Assembly: GCA_963738545.1 (NCBI GenBank)
Contig: CAVTXA010000008.1
Location: 930,001 to 994,000, forward strand
Direction of reading: 5' to 3'
DNA: 64,000 nucleotides
From: Bog-756 sp963738545
GTDB lineage: Bacteria; Actinomycetota; Acidimicrobiia; Acidimicrobiales; RAAP-2
Below, in pieces: positions 50,460 through 59,717 of the stretch (position 1 is the stretch's first letter; every line of letters starts with the position of its first letter). Position numbers and translations under genes: made by a program. The notes under the pieces are model-generated. The model was not told the DNA's origin. It was given only the letters and a program-made list of their open reading frames with translations, and did no database searches.

Positions 50460-51095
50460 TCAGCGGAGCACCCGGTCGAGCGTGAACACGGTGATCTGCT
50501 CGGCCCGAGCCGCCGAGTGTCCCGATTCGAACCGGAGGGAGCTCCAGCAGTGCCAGCCGGTGATCACGTGCAGTGTCTCGAGCGCCTCGGGTGCCTGGGC
50601 GGCCCGGGCCGTGATCTCGGGTCGAAGGATCACCTCGAGCTGATGGCGCAGCAATCCCCGCTGGTGGACCAGGACCTTGGTCAGCGCCGCCGTGGCCGGC
50701 AGGCGTGCGTAGGCGGCTCGCAGTACCGGTCCTGCGGCTTCGAACAGCCGACGCCGCTGGCGGGCGATCACGCGTATCCTGACCTCGGCCGGGCCGTGGG
50801 CCGGAATCACGGTGGTGAGGGCGCTGAACTGGGCGGCCCGGCGCTCGACAGCCTGGGTGAAGAGCTCGTCGAGGTCGGTGAAGTGGTGGAACACCAGGCG
50901 GTCCGAGACACCGGCGTGAGCGGCCACCTGACGGGCCCTCGGGCTGGGATTGCCGCCATCGATCAGCTCGATGGTGGCGTCGAGCAGGAACGCACGGGTG
51001 CGGCTCCCTCGAGCCGCCCTCCTGTCCGCCGTCGGGTGGGGAGGGCGGTAGCCGCCGTCGGCGTCATCGCCGGATACCGTGGATCGGACTGCCAT
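50460..51095 (-). CDS. TetR-family transcriptional regulator
   Basis: The 211-residue protein has the TetR helix-turn-helix (FLLDATIELIDGG, ARQVAAHAGVSDRLVFHHF) and a helical effector domain. The N-terminal 30 residues are charged and low-complexity. It is followed on the same strand by nothing obvious as a target; the amidohydrolase operon lies 120 bases upstream of its start on the same strand. Confidence 0.75.
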   Translation of the reverse strand: MAVRSTVSGDDADGGYRPPHPTADRRAARGSRTRAFLLDATIELIDGGNPSPRARQVAAHAGVSDRLVFHHFTDLDELFTQAVERRAAQFSALTTVIPAHGPAEVRIRVIARQRRRLFEAAGPVLRAAYARLPATAALTKVLVHQRGLLRHQLEVILRPEITARAAQAPEALETLHVITGWHCWSSLRFESGHSAARAEQITVFTLDRVLR

Positions 51096-51217
51096 TGCCC
51101 CTCGGTCCCTTCTACGCCGACCTCGCTGGTGAAGTCGTGGCTGATGAAATTATGCGTCGCGGCGCAGAAAGGGCAAGTTGTGCGGGGTCCCCGCCTCCGA
51201 TCCGGTGGTTCCAGGCG

Positions 51218-52477
51218 TCACGGCGTCGATTGGGCCCGATCGGGAAGCTGATCTTTCACCAGCCGACCACCTTGGATGACGGCCATCAGGTGGTCCCGGT
51301 CGGCCAGCAGGCCGAGGTCGGTGAGAGGATTGCCGTCCACCACGAGCAGGTCGGCCAGCTTGCCCACGGCGACGGTGCCCAGCTCGTCTCCCCTGCCCAT
51401 GAGCTCGGCACCGTGCTTGGTGGCCCACCGGATCACATCCAGGGCCGGGATGCCAACCTCATCGGCGTAGTAGGAGAGCTCCTCGCCGTAGCGGCCGTGG
51501 GGCAGGCCGATGGCTCCGTAGTCGTCACCGAGCACCAACGTCATGCCGGCGGCATTGGCCCGGGGGAGGACATGGGCCATGGCGTCGATGTCCTCCTTCA
51601 TGGTGTCGGTGAACCCCAAGGAGACCCCACCCATCGACTGGAGGAACCGCGCGGGGAAGAGCATGGAGGGCACCACGGGCGTTCCCGTCGCCACGATCCG
51701 GTCGATGCACTCGTCATCCATCCCGTCCCCGTGGTCGATGACGTCGATGGCCAGGTCGAGGGCCATGTGGATGGCCTCCCGATTGGCGATGTGGCCGCGG
51801 ACCTTCACGCCACGCAGGTGGGCCGCCTCGATGCCCGCGGCCATCTCCTCCCGTGACATCTCGAGCTGCTCCTTCGGGCCAATGGTGCCGTGCCCCCCGG
51901 TGACGAACATCTTGATGATCTCGGCGCCTTCTTTGATCTCGGCTCGCACGGAGCGCCGGAACTCATCGGGCCCGTCACTGGGTCGGATGGCCCCGAGCGC
52001 TCCTACCTGCCAGTGCGGTGGGAAGCTTCGGTCACCGGCATGCCCGGTGGTGCTGACGTCCCGGCTGCAGGGGACCAGCCGGGGACCCGGGATGAGGCCC
52101 CGTTCGATGGCGACCTTCATGGAGGCATCGATGGCGAACGGGGCACCGGCCGAAACCGCACTGGTGAACCCGCACTCGACCAGGAGGGCCAGGCTGTTCA
52201 CGGCCCGAACCGCCTGGAGCGCCATCGGCTCCTCGAGTCCGAACGGGGCCGGCGTGCTGCCCAGGTTGTGGTAGGTGGCGTGGAAGTGGCAGTTGACCAT
52301 GCCGGGCATGACGGCGCCGCCCGAGCAGTCGACGACCCGGTCTCCTGGACGGCCCCCCGGTGCCGGTCCTGCCCCTACCGCCTCGATCCGCGCTCCGTCT
52401 ACGACCACGTGGGCGTCGTGGAGGACGCTGCGATCCCCGTCGAGCACCGTGGCGTTGGTGAGCACCAGACGGGTCAA
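51218..52477 (-). CDS. Amidohydrolase family protein (imidazolonepropionase/prolidase-like)
   Basis: The 419-residue TIM-barrel metal hydrolase has the metal-binding motif MPGMVNCHFHATYH (HxH), a central GHIAN histidine, DHGDGM and the late aspartate in LGDDYG, which together form the metal centre. Composition and length match the cytosolic imidazolonepropionase-like amidohydrolases. The start codon is TTG 52477, overlapping the stop of the alcohol dehydrogenase gene (TTGA). The substrate is unknown. Confidence 0.85.
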   Translation of the reverse strand: MTRLVLTNATVLDGDRSVLHDAHVVVDGARIEAVGAGPAPGGRPGDRVVDCSGGAVMPGMVNCHFHATYHNLGSTPAPFGLEEPMALQAVRAVNSLALLVECGFTSAVSAGAPFAIDASMKVAIERGLIPGPRLVPCSRDVSTTGHAGDRSFPPHWQVGALGAIRPSDGPDEFRRSVRAEIKEGAEIIKMFVTGGHGTIGPKEQLEMSREEMAAGIEAAHLRGVKVRGHIANREAIHMALDLAIDVIDHGDGMDDECIDRIVATGTPVVPSMLFPARFLQSMGGVSLGFTDTMKEDIDAMAHVLPRANAAGMTLVLGDDYGAIGLPHGRYGEELSYYADEVGIPALDVIRWATKHGAELMGRGDELGTVAVGKLADLLVVDGNPLTDLGLLADRDHLMAVIQGGRLVKDQLPDRAQSTP

Positions 52478-53406
52478 GGCTCGAGGACCACCTTGATCGC
52501 CCCCGACATCGGATCCGAGGCCACGCGGAACGCCTCGGGGGCGGCATCCAGTGGGTAGCGGTGAGTGATCACGACTCGGGGGAGCTCGGGGAGGGCATCG
52601 AGCATCCTCACCGCCTCATCGAACTCCGAGGCCCCGTGGTGGTGGCCGTAGGTGAAGGCCGGTACCAGTGAAACCTCCTTCATCAGGAGGGCCATACCGA
52701 TGGCCACGGGCTGCCAGAAACTGGCCAGCACCCCGATGGTCCCTCCCGCACGTACCCGGCTCGTGGCCAGGTCCATCGAGCTCTGGGTGCCGGCCGCGTC
52801 GAGGACGACGTCGTAGTCGGTACCGACGATCCCACCGGCCCCGAGCCGTTCGGCCGCATGCTGGCGTTCGGGCCGGTGGGCCTTGGCGTCCACCGGCGCA
52901 CCCAGCTCCTGGGCCACGGCCACGGCGCACAGGCCGATGGGCCCACCGCCGATCACCAGTACCCGCGCACCGGGAACCACACCGGCACGGTGGGCGCCGT
53001 GCAGGGCCACGGCGAGCGGCTCAACCAGGCACGCCGTGCTCAGGTCCAGGGTCGGAGGCAACGGCACGGCACAGGTCGGATCGACCCACACCTCGTCGGC
53101 GAGACCCCCATCGAGGCTGGTCCCGTACAGCGATTCGAGAACGGCCGTGCACTGTTGTGGCTCGCCAGCCAGGCACCGGGAGCATCGACCACAGCGCACG
53201 GCGGGCAGGACGGCGACCGGCGTGCCGTCGTCGAGTCGGCCCGAGAATTCGTGTCCGAGCGTCACCGCCGACGGACCGAAGGAGACCATATGGAGATCCG
53301 AGCCACAGATCCCCGACGCGGTGACCGACACCCGGACGCCCCGGGCCGGTAGCCCCGGTGCCTCCACGACACGGATCCCCTCGGCCGTGTTCCTCACGCC
53401 CCGCAC
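52474..53406 (-). CDS. Zinc-dependent medium-chain alcohol dehydrogenase
   Basis: The 310-residue protein has the catalytic zinc ligands in CGSDLH and GHEFSG, the structural zinc cysteines CGRCSRCLAGEPQQC, and the cofactor motif VLVIGGGPIGLCAVA. It resembles threonine or sorbitol dehydrogenases but is 30-40 residues short. GTG 53406 or 53397 is the likely start. It is the first gene of a two-gene unit with the amidohydrolase. Confidence 0.8.
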   Translation of the reverse strand: MRGVRNTAEGIRVVEAPGLPARGVRVSVTASGICGSDLHMVSFGPSAVTLGHEFSGRLDDGTPVAVLPAVRCGRCSRCLAGEPQQCTAVLESLYGTSLDGGLADEVWVDPTCAVPLPPTLDLSTACLVEPLAVALHGAHRAGVVPGARVLVIGGGPIGLCAVAVAQELGAPVDAKAHRPERQHAAERLGAGGIVGTDYDVVLDAAGTQSSMDLATSRVRAGGTIGVLASFWQPVAIGMALLMKEVSLVPAFTYGHHHGASEFDEAVRMLDALPELPRVVITHRYPLDAAPEAFRVASDPMSGAIKVVLEP

Positions 53407-53761
53407 CCGCCTAACCCCCCACAAACGACAGGCAGGTCGCGTCGGATGCGGCGGGGAACCCAGGGATGGACCCGCCGGTCCCGACCGGACCACCTCCGTC
53501 CGCGTGGCTTCTCACGGCCTGAAAGTTAACAGCCCTTACCTGCTGGGCCCTGAGTCAGCACCGACCGGCCGCATGGGGGTTGGCCGCCCTGCGTCCGAGG
53601 ATCCGTCTGAGGGGGACCGACCGATGCGACTGCTCTCCCATGCTGCGCCCCAGGTTCCCTTTGGATGTGGGTGATACCGGCCCGGCGGTCCGGCACCCAT
53701 GATCGATGGAACAACTGGTCCGAATCGGCCGTTGTACGGAAGGTACCGAGAGGAGTGGGCC
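53407..53761. other. Divergent intergenic region between the dehydrogenase and ohr
   Basis: I see no gene here and no clear operator for a peroxide-sensing regulator. Confidence 0.5.
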
Positions 53762-54190
53762 ATGGTGACAGAGTTGATCAAGCCGCTGTACACGGCGGAG
53801 GCGACGGCGGTGGGTGGACGGGACGGACACGTTCAGAGCGCCGACGGAAATCTGGATACGGACGTCAAGCCACCCGTCGAGTTGGGAGGCCCAGGGGGTG
53901 CTACCAACCCAGAGGAGCTCTTCGCCGCAGGGTACGCCGCGTGCTTCCAAAGTGCGATGGGAGTCGTCGCTCGGAGGCAGAAGGTGAATGTCGATGGCTC
54001 CACCGTGACCGGCAAGGTGACCATCGGCACCATCGAGGGCGGTGGGTTCGGGCTGGCCGTGCAGTTGGACGTGCGTATCCCCGATACCGACGAAGCCACT
54101 GTTCAGAGCCTGATCGAGGCTGCACACCAAGTCTGTCCCTACAGCAACGCCACCCGGGGAAACATTGCCGTTACCCTGGTTGCGGTCTGA
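53762..54190 (+). CDS. ohr: Organic hydroperoxide resistance protein (Ohr/OsmC family)
   Basis: The 142-residue thiol peroxidase reduces organic hydroperoxides. Its two redox cysteines are Cys61 (GYAACFQSAM) and Cys125 (HQVCPYSNATR), with the family-typical NPEELFAAGYAA ahead of the first. ATG 53762 has GAGAGGAG just upstream; the frame extends to 53699 but the short form matches family length. No ohrR gene is adjacent. Confidence 0.9.
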   Translation: MVTELIKPLYTAEATAVGGRDGHVQSADGNLDTDVKPPVELGGPGGATNPEELFAAGYAACFQSAMGVVARRQKVNVDGSTVTGKVTIGTIEGGGFGLAVQLDVRIPDTDEATVQSLIEAAHQVCPYSNATRGNIAVTLVAV

Positions 54191-54270
54191 ACACAGCGAA
54201 GAAAGGCGGAACCGCGGGCCGCCCGTTGGATCTCGTGGGGCGATGTGCCTGCCCGCAGGGAGACCTGGCG

Positions 54271-54315
54271 GCACGATCGCAGGTGGGTGCGATCGTGCGC
54301 CGCTACATGCGGCGC
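54271..54315. terminator. Two consecutive hairpins, probable bidirectional terminator
   Basis: GCACGATCGCA pairs with TGCGATCGTGC (54271-54298, 6-base loop), and GCGCCGC pairs with GCGGCGC (54297-54315, 5-base loop). They lie between ohr and a convergent small gene, overlapping the latter's last codons. Confidence 0.5.
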
Positions 54316-54677
54316 TGATCGCTGAGAACGGCGAAGGTTGTGGAGATCAGACCGACCAATCCATCGATCTCTTGATAGATGACCTTCAAGTTCGGGCCAC
54401 CGGGATTACCGGCCTCGAGCTCGAAGAGCCGGGCCAGTACCCGAACGGTCCGCAGCGTGCCCCGGAGGCGGTCGTCGATCTCGAGGAGCGGGCACTGGTT
54501 CTCGGCCATCCACACACACGCGTCCCGGGCCGACGAGCTGAGTTGATCGCTGGCCGAGAGCAGAGCTGAGGGTCCGTTGTCTGCTGACTGCTCGGCGGCG
54601 GACAAGGTGGCCAGCATCCGTTGGAACACCGGGGAACCCTCGGCCTCCCACAGATCGATTTCCTCGAATCGGGTCAC
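54303..54677 (-). CDS. Conserved-looking hypothetical protein
   Basis: The 124-residue protein is mainly helical and acidic, with FQRMLATLSAAEQSAD and LARLFELEAG. I do not recognise a family and see no catalytic motif. GTG 54677 has a weak GGAAG site upstream. Its codon use matches neighbouring genes, which supports it being real. Confidence 0.5.
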   Translation of the reverse strand: MTRFEEIDLWEAEGSPVFQRMLATLSAAEQSADNGPSALLSASDQLSSSARDACVWMAENQCPLLEIDDRLRGTLRTVRVLARLFELEAGNPGGPNLKVIYQEIDGLVGLISTTFAVLSDQRRM

Positions 54678-54954
54678 TTGATCCGCTTCCCTTCGGTCAA
54701 GCCCCCAGCAGAAGTTAGGTCGTAACGCGGCTGCCGTCTAGGGGAAGTTTGCAATTCACGGTGGCGACGATGCGAACGGGCGTTCCCCTACTCCGTAACC
54801 GGACGTCGTGTGGCACGACGGGTCGCGGTCGGGCTTCAGTGGGAGAAGTGCCTGGTGGCAAGGGAGAACGGGGGAGCTTCCGTCGCTGCCCGTGTAGCGG
54901 TCCCGTTGACGAGAGTGGCTCGGGCACGCTCCGACGAGCGCAAGCAGAACTCGT

Positions 54955-54960
54955 TAGCCT
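54955..54960 (+). promoter_or_regulatory. -10 element of a leaderless hydrolase transcript
   Basis: TAGCCT lies 6 bases before GTG 54967. Confidence 0.5.
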
Positions 54961-54966
54961 GGCCCG

Positions 54967-55701
54967 GTGCTCGTATTCGTCCATGGCGTGCCCGAGACGG
55001 CGGACCTCTGGAAGAAGGTCCGACCGCTCATGGGAGATGAGTCGGTGGCACTGTCCTTACCGGGATTCGGCTGTGCTCGACCCGCGGGTTTCGGCGCCAC
55101 CAAGGACGACTACGTGGAGTGGCTTCTCGGTGCGCTCGACACGATCGACGGGCCCGTCGATCTTGTCGGCCACGATTGGGGAGCCGGTCTCACCTACCGC
55201 GTGGCCACCGCCTACGGCGACCGGATCCACGCCTGGGCCGCCGACGTGGCCAACGTCATGCATCCCCACTACGAGTGGCACGACTTCGCCAAGATCTGGC
55301 AGACGCCCGGCGACGGCGAGACCTTCTTCTCGGACCAGTTGGCCTCCCCGCCGGAACAGCAGGCCCAGGTCTTCGAGATGCTGGGGGTGTCGCACGAGGA
55401 CGCCCTGGCGTTGGCTACGTGGGCCGACGAGACCATGGGCGCATGCATTCTGGACCTCTACCGGTCGGCAACCCCCAATCCCTTCAGCGACTGGGGTGAT
55501 GCATGGGGAGTCACCACCGCTCCCGGTCTCGTGCTCAGTCCCAGCGACGATCCGTTCGGTGATGTGGCGCAGTCCCGTGAGGTGGCCGACATGCTTGGCG
55601 CCCGGCACGAGGTGCTTCCCGGAGCGGGGCACTGGTGGGCCCTCGAGACACCCGAGCGCGCGGCAACGCTGCTGGGGGAGTTCTTCGGCTCGGTCGCCTG
55701 A
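54967..55701 (+). CDS. Alpha/beta hydrolase of the epoxide hydrolase/haloalkane dehalogenase type
   Basis: The 244-residue enzyme has the HGxP oxyanion motif HGVPE, an aspartate nucleophile in VGHDWGAGLTY rather than serine, and the catalytic histidine in GAGHWWALETPE. An aspartate nucleophile is characteristic of epoxide hydrolases and haloalkane dehalogenases. It is shorter than typical members (about 290) because the N-terminus starts right at the oxyanion strand. The GTG start lies 6 bases after TAGCCT. The substrate is unknown. Confidence 0.8.
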   Translation: MLVFVHGVPETADLWKKVRPLMGDESVALSLPGFGCARPAGFGATKDDYVEWLLGALDTIDGPVDLVGHDWGAGLTYRVATAYGDRIHAWAADVANVMHPHYEWHDFAKIWQTPGDGETFFSDQLASPPEQQAQVFEMLGVSHEDALALATWADETMGACILDLYRSATPNPFSDWGDAWGVTTAPGLVLSPSDDPFGDVAQSREVADMLGARHEVLPGAGHWWALETPERAATLLGEFFGSVA

Positions 55702-55768
55702 GGTTGGGCGACGCCGACTCCGACGAGGCTTACCTCTGATCTTCGACCGCACAGGGCGTGGGGCTGGA

Positions 55769-55774
55769 TAGCGT
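55769..55774 (+). promoter_or_regulatory. -10 element of a leaderless small membrane protein gene
   Basis: TAGCGT lies 6 bases before ATG 55781. Confidence 0.45.
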
Positions 55775-55780
55775 GGGACC

Positions 55781-56011
55781 ATGGCGATCGACGATCCACC
55801 TCGGACTACATGGAGGAGCTATCTCGGACCGGTGATCCTCACCTCGAGACGGCGGCGGGGGAACGAGCTCTTGTTGTTGGTGTGGATCGTCGCCGCCACC
55901 CTGGCTGCCGCAACCGGCCGTTTCGACATCCTGTGGCTCCCCCTGGTCGGCATCGTCACCTCCTCGGTACTGCTCCTGCGGGACCGGGCCGGCCAGCGTC
56001 GCTCCGGCTGA
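55781..56011 (+). CDS. Small two-helix membrane protein
   Basis: The 76-residue protein has two hydrophobic segments (LLLLVWIVAATLAAATG and ILWLPLVGIVTSSVLLL) and basic flanks. I do not know its function. The start is supported by a TAGCGT box 6 bases upstream. Confidence 0.6.
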   Translation: MAIDDPPRTTWRSYLGPVILTSRRRRGNELLLLVWIVAATLAAATGRFDILWLPLVGIVTSSVLLLRDRAGQRRSG

Positions 56012-56085
56012 CGGCTGTTGGGAGGGTGATGCCCGGCGAGGGGAGGAGGGGTCCGTTCGGGACGAGTCTCCGGACCGTGGGTGCG

Positions 56086-56517
56086 TCAGGCAGGGAGCTG
56101 GTGGATGCGCAGCTGCACCCGGCGCATCTGCGACCGCAGGGTGAGCCCACGGAGGGTGTAGTAGTCGACGCCCAGATAGGCCATGACGGTGTCGTCGTAG
56201 TGCGGGCTGGCGTCGGCCCGATCGAGGGCCCAGTCGATGAACCGCTCGGCGGTGATGCCCAGGGCGGTCGCCGCCTCAGGCACGGAATGGCCGTTCTCGG
56301 TCATCCTCGTAGTCAGCGCCTCCCCCAGAGTCTGCAACCTCACCGGTGCCGGCCCGACGTCACGGGGCTCAGGTGGCCACTCATCGGCAACCGGTGCGAC
56401 ATAGCCGTCGACATGATGACGAGCCCACTCTTCATACGGGGTCAGCCGACTCGCGGACGTACCCGGCCGAGCGGCCACACCGGACTCCCACCAGATGATT
56501 CTCTTCTTCCGCTTCAT
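56086..56517 (-). CDS. Helix-turn-helix-containing hypothetical protein
   Basis: The 143-residue protein has a basic start (MKRKKRIIWW), a middle segment LGEALTTRMTENGHSVPEAA that resembles a helix-turn-helix of the XRE type, and YLGVDYYTLRGL near the end. ATG 56517 has GAGGGG with 5 bases of spacing, which decides it over ATG 56562. A DNA-binding role is plausible but not certain. Confidence 0.55.
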   Translation of the reverse strand: MKRKKRIIWWESGVAARPGTSASRLTPYEEWARHHVDGYVAPVADEWPPEPRDVGPAPVRLQTLGEALTTRMTENGHSVPEAATALGITAERFIDWALDRADASPHYDDTVMAYLGVDYYTLRGLTLRSQMRRVQLRIHQLPA

Positions 56518-56562
56518 CGCTACCCCTCGTTCCTGCAGCGCGGTCCGCACGCCCCGCTCCAC

Positions 56563-56937
56563 GCCAGGCTGAGGCCAGCCTCTCGCCCGAGCGCGAGTCC
56601 CTACGTCAGTTATCTCAGGCAGAGAAGGCGAGACCTGTCAATGTCACCTCTGACCGTCCGTAGGCATTCCGCACTGGTGGTGGCCAGTTGCTCACGGGGG
56701 GTGCACGAATGGGCTCTATGGTGGGTCTTTGCCGGATTGCGCCGACCTGGGGCCACACCATGGCTGCCCTGGAATGCCGGCCGATGGCCTGGCTCGGCCC
56801 ACTCGCCACGGCGGTTGATCGGATCGAGCTGAGCCCCCTCGTGAGGGATCCCGGGCGGTCGTGACCCCCGGGGCCCAGCGCCCGGGGAGAAGGGGTGGGT
56901 GCGAGCACTGGCCGGGCGCTCGATTACATTCGGCGCC
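56563..56937. other. Intergenic region with no recognised gene
   Basis: Open frames on both strands here look non-coding. The region ends with the -10 element of the GNAT gene. Confidence 0.45.
56925..56930 (+). promoter_or_regulatory. -10 element of a leaderless GNAT transcript
   Basis: TACATT lies 7 bases before GTG 56938, and this argues for that start over GTG 56899. Confidence 0.45.
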
Positions 56938-57447
56938 GTGGAGCTGGTGGACCTTCCGGACTTCGGACCGGGCGACTTTGCGCAGATCGTCGGTGGTGAG
57001 CGAGACCCCTTCGGGACGGAAGACCTGGCCGTCGAATGGGGCCCGAAGACCGATCACGTCGGGCTGCAGGACGACGACCGCCTCATTGGCCATGCGGGTT
57101 GGGTCCAAGCCGCGATGAAGGTCGCCACGGGGCAGACGATCCAGGTCCTCGGGCTCGGGGGGGTGATGCTCCACCGCGACTACCGGGGGCATGGCGTCGG
57201 ACGCGTCCTGGTCGAAGGAGCCATGCGACGTATGGCGCGACAGGGCGCGACGATCGCCGTCCTGTTCTGCCGACCGGATCGGATCCGGTTCTACGGAGAC
57301 CTCGGGTGGCGTCCCGTCGCCGACCGGGTGACTGTCGGCCAGCCCGGTGGCCCTTTGGTCATGCCCCTCCGGACCTGCTGGCTCCCCCTCGCCGACGCGG
57401 CGATCCTCCCCCCGGGCGATCTGGAGTTCCCGGGACTTCCGTTCTGA
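56938..57447 (+). CDS. GNAT-family N-acetyltransferase
   Basis: The 169-residue protein has the acetyl-CoA-binding motif A (VMLHRDYRGHGVGRVLVEGA) and a following helix (MRRMARQG), then an FYGDLGW segment as in many GNATs. It would transfer an acetyl group to an amine of an unknown substrate. The start chosen is GTG 56938; a longer form from 56899 adds 13 residues. Confidence 0.8.
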   Translation: MELVDLPDFGPGDFAQIVGGERDPFGTEDLAVEWGPKTDHVGLQDDDRLIGHAGWVQAAMKVATGQTIQVLGLGGVMLHRDYRGHGVGRVLVEGAMRRMARQGATIAVLFCRPDRIRFYGDLGWRPVADRVTVGQPGGPLVMPLRTCWLPLADAAILPPGDLEFPGLPF

Positions 57448-57512
57448 GTCGGCACACAACCGATTGGGCGGGCATCGTCCTTGCTGTGCTCCGGTCCGGG
57501 GTGGGGAGATGG

Positions 57513-58415
57513 TCATCGGGGATCGGCCAGGACCTCCACGACCATCGTCCGGGCCGTATCGGCGAAGGCGGGGTTGGTCGTCCGGTAGTAAGGCAGGGCG
57601 ATCAGACCCATGGACAGTGCCCAGCCGCGCCCTCGCGCCCAGGTCGCATCGTCGACGGTCAATTGGGCCCGGAACCACTCCCTGGTCTCACCGGTGAGGC
57701 AGGTCCATGCGGCCATCACATCGCATGCGGGGTCGCCCACACACAGACAGCCGAAGTCGATGACCGCCTCGAGCCGGCCGGCCCGCGCCAGCAGATTCCC
57801 GATCTGGAGGTCGCCATGAAGCCAGACCCCGGGACGGTCCCAGGCCGGAGCCCGGAGCGCTTCCTCCCACGCCTCCGATGCGGCCCCGGTGTCGATGGTT
57901 CCATGGAGCTCGGCCAGGGCATGGCGCGTCTGTCGGTCCCGGTGCCGCAGGGAGACGCCCCGGAACGAGTTGCCCATGCTCGGGGAGGGGCCACCAGGTA
58001 GATCGATCCGTTGCATGGCGGCGACGAACTGACCCAACGCCATCGCCATCTGCCGTGGCTCGGCAATCTGATCGGCGGTGGCGGGGTTCCCTTCCAACCA
58101 CCGTCCGATCGACCACGGCCAGGGAAAGGTCCGATCGGGAACTCCCACCGCCAAAGGCGCGGGAACAGCGAGAGGCACGAGCGGGGCGATGCTCGGCAGC
58201 CAGGCATACTCGATCGCCACCTGGCCGCTGGCTCTCTGGTGGCGGGGTAGACGGACGGCCTTGTCGTCCCCCAGCCGGACGATGATGTTGTCGGTTCCCG
58301 ATGACGGGATGAGCTGGAGGTTCAGGTCGGCCCACTCAGGAAACTGGGAGGCCACCAGGTCTCGAACGATGGACTCGTCGATCTCGAACTCATCGGCATG
58401 CATCCTCGGGGCCAC
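57513..58415 (-). CDS. Aminoglycoside phosphotransferase-like (APH/choline kinase fold) protein
   Basis: The 300-residue protein has the kinase-fold catalytic loop WLHGDLQIGNLL (HGDxxxxN) and the metal-binding DFG in VIDFGCLCVGDPACD. APH-like kinases phosphorylate aminoglycosides, homoserine, choline and other small molecules, so resistance is not implied. GTG 58415 has GGAAGG 8 bases upstream and lies 3 bases after the preceding methyltransferase stop. Confidence 0.8.
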   Translation of the reverse strand: MAPRMHADEFEIDESIVRDLVASQFPEWADLNLQLIPSSGTDNIIVRLGDDKAVRLPRHQRASGQVAIEYAWLPSIAPLVPLAVPAPLAVGVPDRTFPWPWSIGRWLEGNPATADQIAEPRQMAMALGQFVAAMQRIDLPGGPSPSMGNSFRGVSLRHRDRQTRHALAELHGTIDTGAASEAWEEALRAPAWDRPGVWLHGDLQIGNLLARAGRLEAVIDFGCLCVGDPACDVMAAWTCLTGETREWFRAQLTVDDATWARGRGWALSMGLIALPYYRTTNPAFADTARTMVVEVLADPR

Positions 58416-58418
58416 CCG

Positions 58419-59198
58419 TCAGGCCTTCCGGCATCCGGCACAGACCACTGCGGCGAAGGGGGTCCAGAATGACTGGTCGGCCAGCTTCGTCATCGCCTCC
58501 CCGAAGGTGGCGCGTGCTACAGGAATGACCCCGCTGGCTCTGGCCAGATCGGGGTCGGTGAGGCGATCTTCCACGGAACGGAAGGTGTGGGTCCAAAAGG
58601 CCGCCTCGGCAGAGCCTCCCTGCAGCATGGCCGTATCGACGGTGACCGTGAGGTCGACGACGGGAAGCCGGGCCAAGGTATTGGGAATCGTGCGTGCCCA
58701 GGACCACCCGCCCACCAACGCCGAGGCGACCTCGGCGAGGGCCGGCGAGGTCATACCCGCGACCGGGAAGTAGTCGGCCTCCTCGACGAGGAGGACACCA
58801 CCGGGGTGGAGGGCATCGACCAGCGCCGCGATGATGGCATCGGCGGCGTCCATGTGCATGAGCACGTTCCGGGTGTGGATCAGGTCGAATGATCGAGGGG
58901 CGAAGGCGAGATCCTCGATCCGACGTTCCACGATCTTGATGGTGGGATGGCCAACGAGATGGGAAAGGAGGGTGGCATCCCGATCCACGGCCACGACCGA
59001 TCCACCGACCCCGACCTGTTGGGCGAGCCAGAGCGCCATCGATCCACCGCCGGCGCCCAACTCGGCGCACCGCCAACCCTCCTCGACGTGCAGGCCGTTC
59101 AGTAGTCGGATCGATCGAGGATCGGCAATGGCCTCGAGCAGCCGCAGTCGGGTCCCTTCGTCGGCAAGAGAGTTGTCGAACCAGTAGCGACCCTCCAC
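58419..59198 (-). CDS. Class I SAM-dependent methyltransferase
   Basis: The 259-residue enzyme has motif I CAELGAGGGSMALWL, the acidic SAM-ribose contact VVAVDRDA, FDLIHTRNVLMHM and LHPGGVLLVEEAD, a complete class I set. The substrate is unknown. It is transcribed with the APH-like kinase gene downstream. Confidence 0.85.
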   Translation of the reverse strand: MEGRYWFDNSLADEGTRLRLLEAIADPRSIRLLNGLHVEEGWRCAELGAGGGSMALWLAQQVGVGGSVVAVDRDATLLSHLVGHPTIKIVERRIEDLAFAPRSFDLIHTRNVLMHMDAADAIIAALVDALHPGGVLLVEEADYFPVAGMTSPALAEVASALVGGWSWARTIPNTLARLPVVDLTVTVDTAMLQGGSAEAAFWTHTFRSVEDRLTDPDLARASGVIPVARATFGEAMTKLADQSFWTPFAAVVCAGCRKA

Positions 59199-59240
59199 GA
59201 CCTCAGTCTCCCAGTCCCGTCCGGTGGTGAGCGCGGTGTC

Positions 59241-59705
59241 TCAGTCGACCAGCCGAGGGGGAAAGCCGCCCTTGCTGACGGGTCCCCAACGGTCGGGGAT
59301 AATCCGGATCAGCGCCTTGCCCTGGTCGATCATGGCCTGGCGATACTCATCCCAGTCGCCGTGCTCCCCGCTGATCGACCGGTAGTACGCCACCAGACCC
59401 TCGACCGCTTCGGGCACATCGGCTACCGAGGCGACGCCGGACACCTGCACCCATTCGCCGCCGAAGTTCTCCGAGAGCACGCAGACCGTGGCCTCGGGCC
59501 GCCGACGCAGATTGCGGACTTTGGCGCGCTCGGGATACGTGGCGATGAGTATGGCGCCCTCCGGATCGACTCCCATGGTCACCGGGGAGAGCTGCACGCT
59601 TCCGTCTGCTCGTTGTGTGCCGAGAACCCCCTGGTGGCGGGGCCGGATGAAGGCCACCAGGTCGCTTCGGTCGACGGGGGTGTTGGTCGCCACGGGACGT
59701 GCCAT
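59241..59705 (-). CDS. PPOX-class (F420-dependent type) flavin/deazaflavin-binding protein
   Basis: The 154-residue split-barrel protein has AFIRPRHQGVLGTQRADGSV, SPVTMGVDPEG and VRNLRRRPEATVCVL, typical of the TIGR03618-like PPOX proteins that use coenzyme F420 or FMN. ATG 59705 lies 6 bases after a TACGGT box on the minus strand, so the transcript may be leaderless; the open frame beyond it is not coding. Confidence 0.8.
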   Translation of the reverse strand: MARPVATNTPVDRSDLVAFIRPRHQGVLGTQRADGSVQLSPVTMGVDPEGAILIATYPERAKVRNLRRRPEATVCVLSENFGGEWVQVSGVASVADVPEAVEGLVAYYRSISGEHGDWDEYRQAMIDQGKALIRIIPDRWGPVSKGGFPPRLVD

Positions 59706-59711
59706 CGCTCG

Positions 59712-59717
59712 ACCGTA
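59712..59717 (-). promoter_or_regulatory. -10 element of a leaderless PPOX transcript
   Basis: TACGGT (minus strand) lies 6 bases before ATG 59705. Confidence 0.45.

Noticed and set aside
57513..58415. Aminoglycoside resistance gene
   Set aside because: Only the general APH kinase fold is visible; many such proteins phosphorylate other small molecules and nothing nearby suggests resistance.
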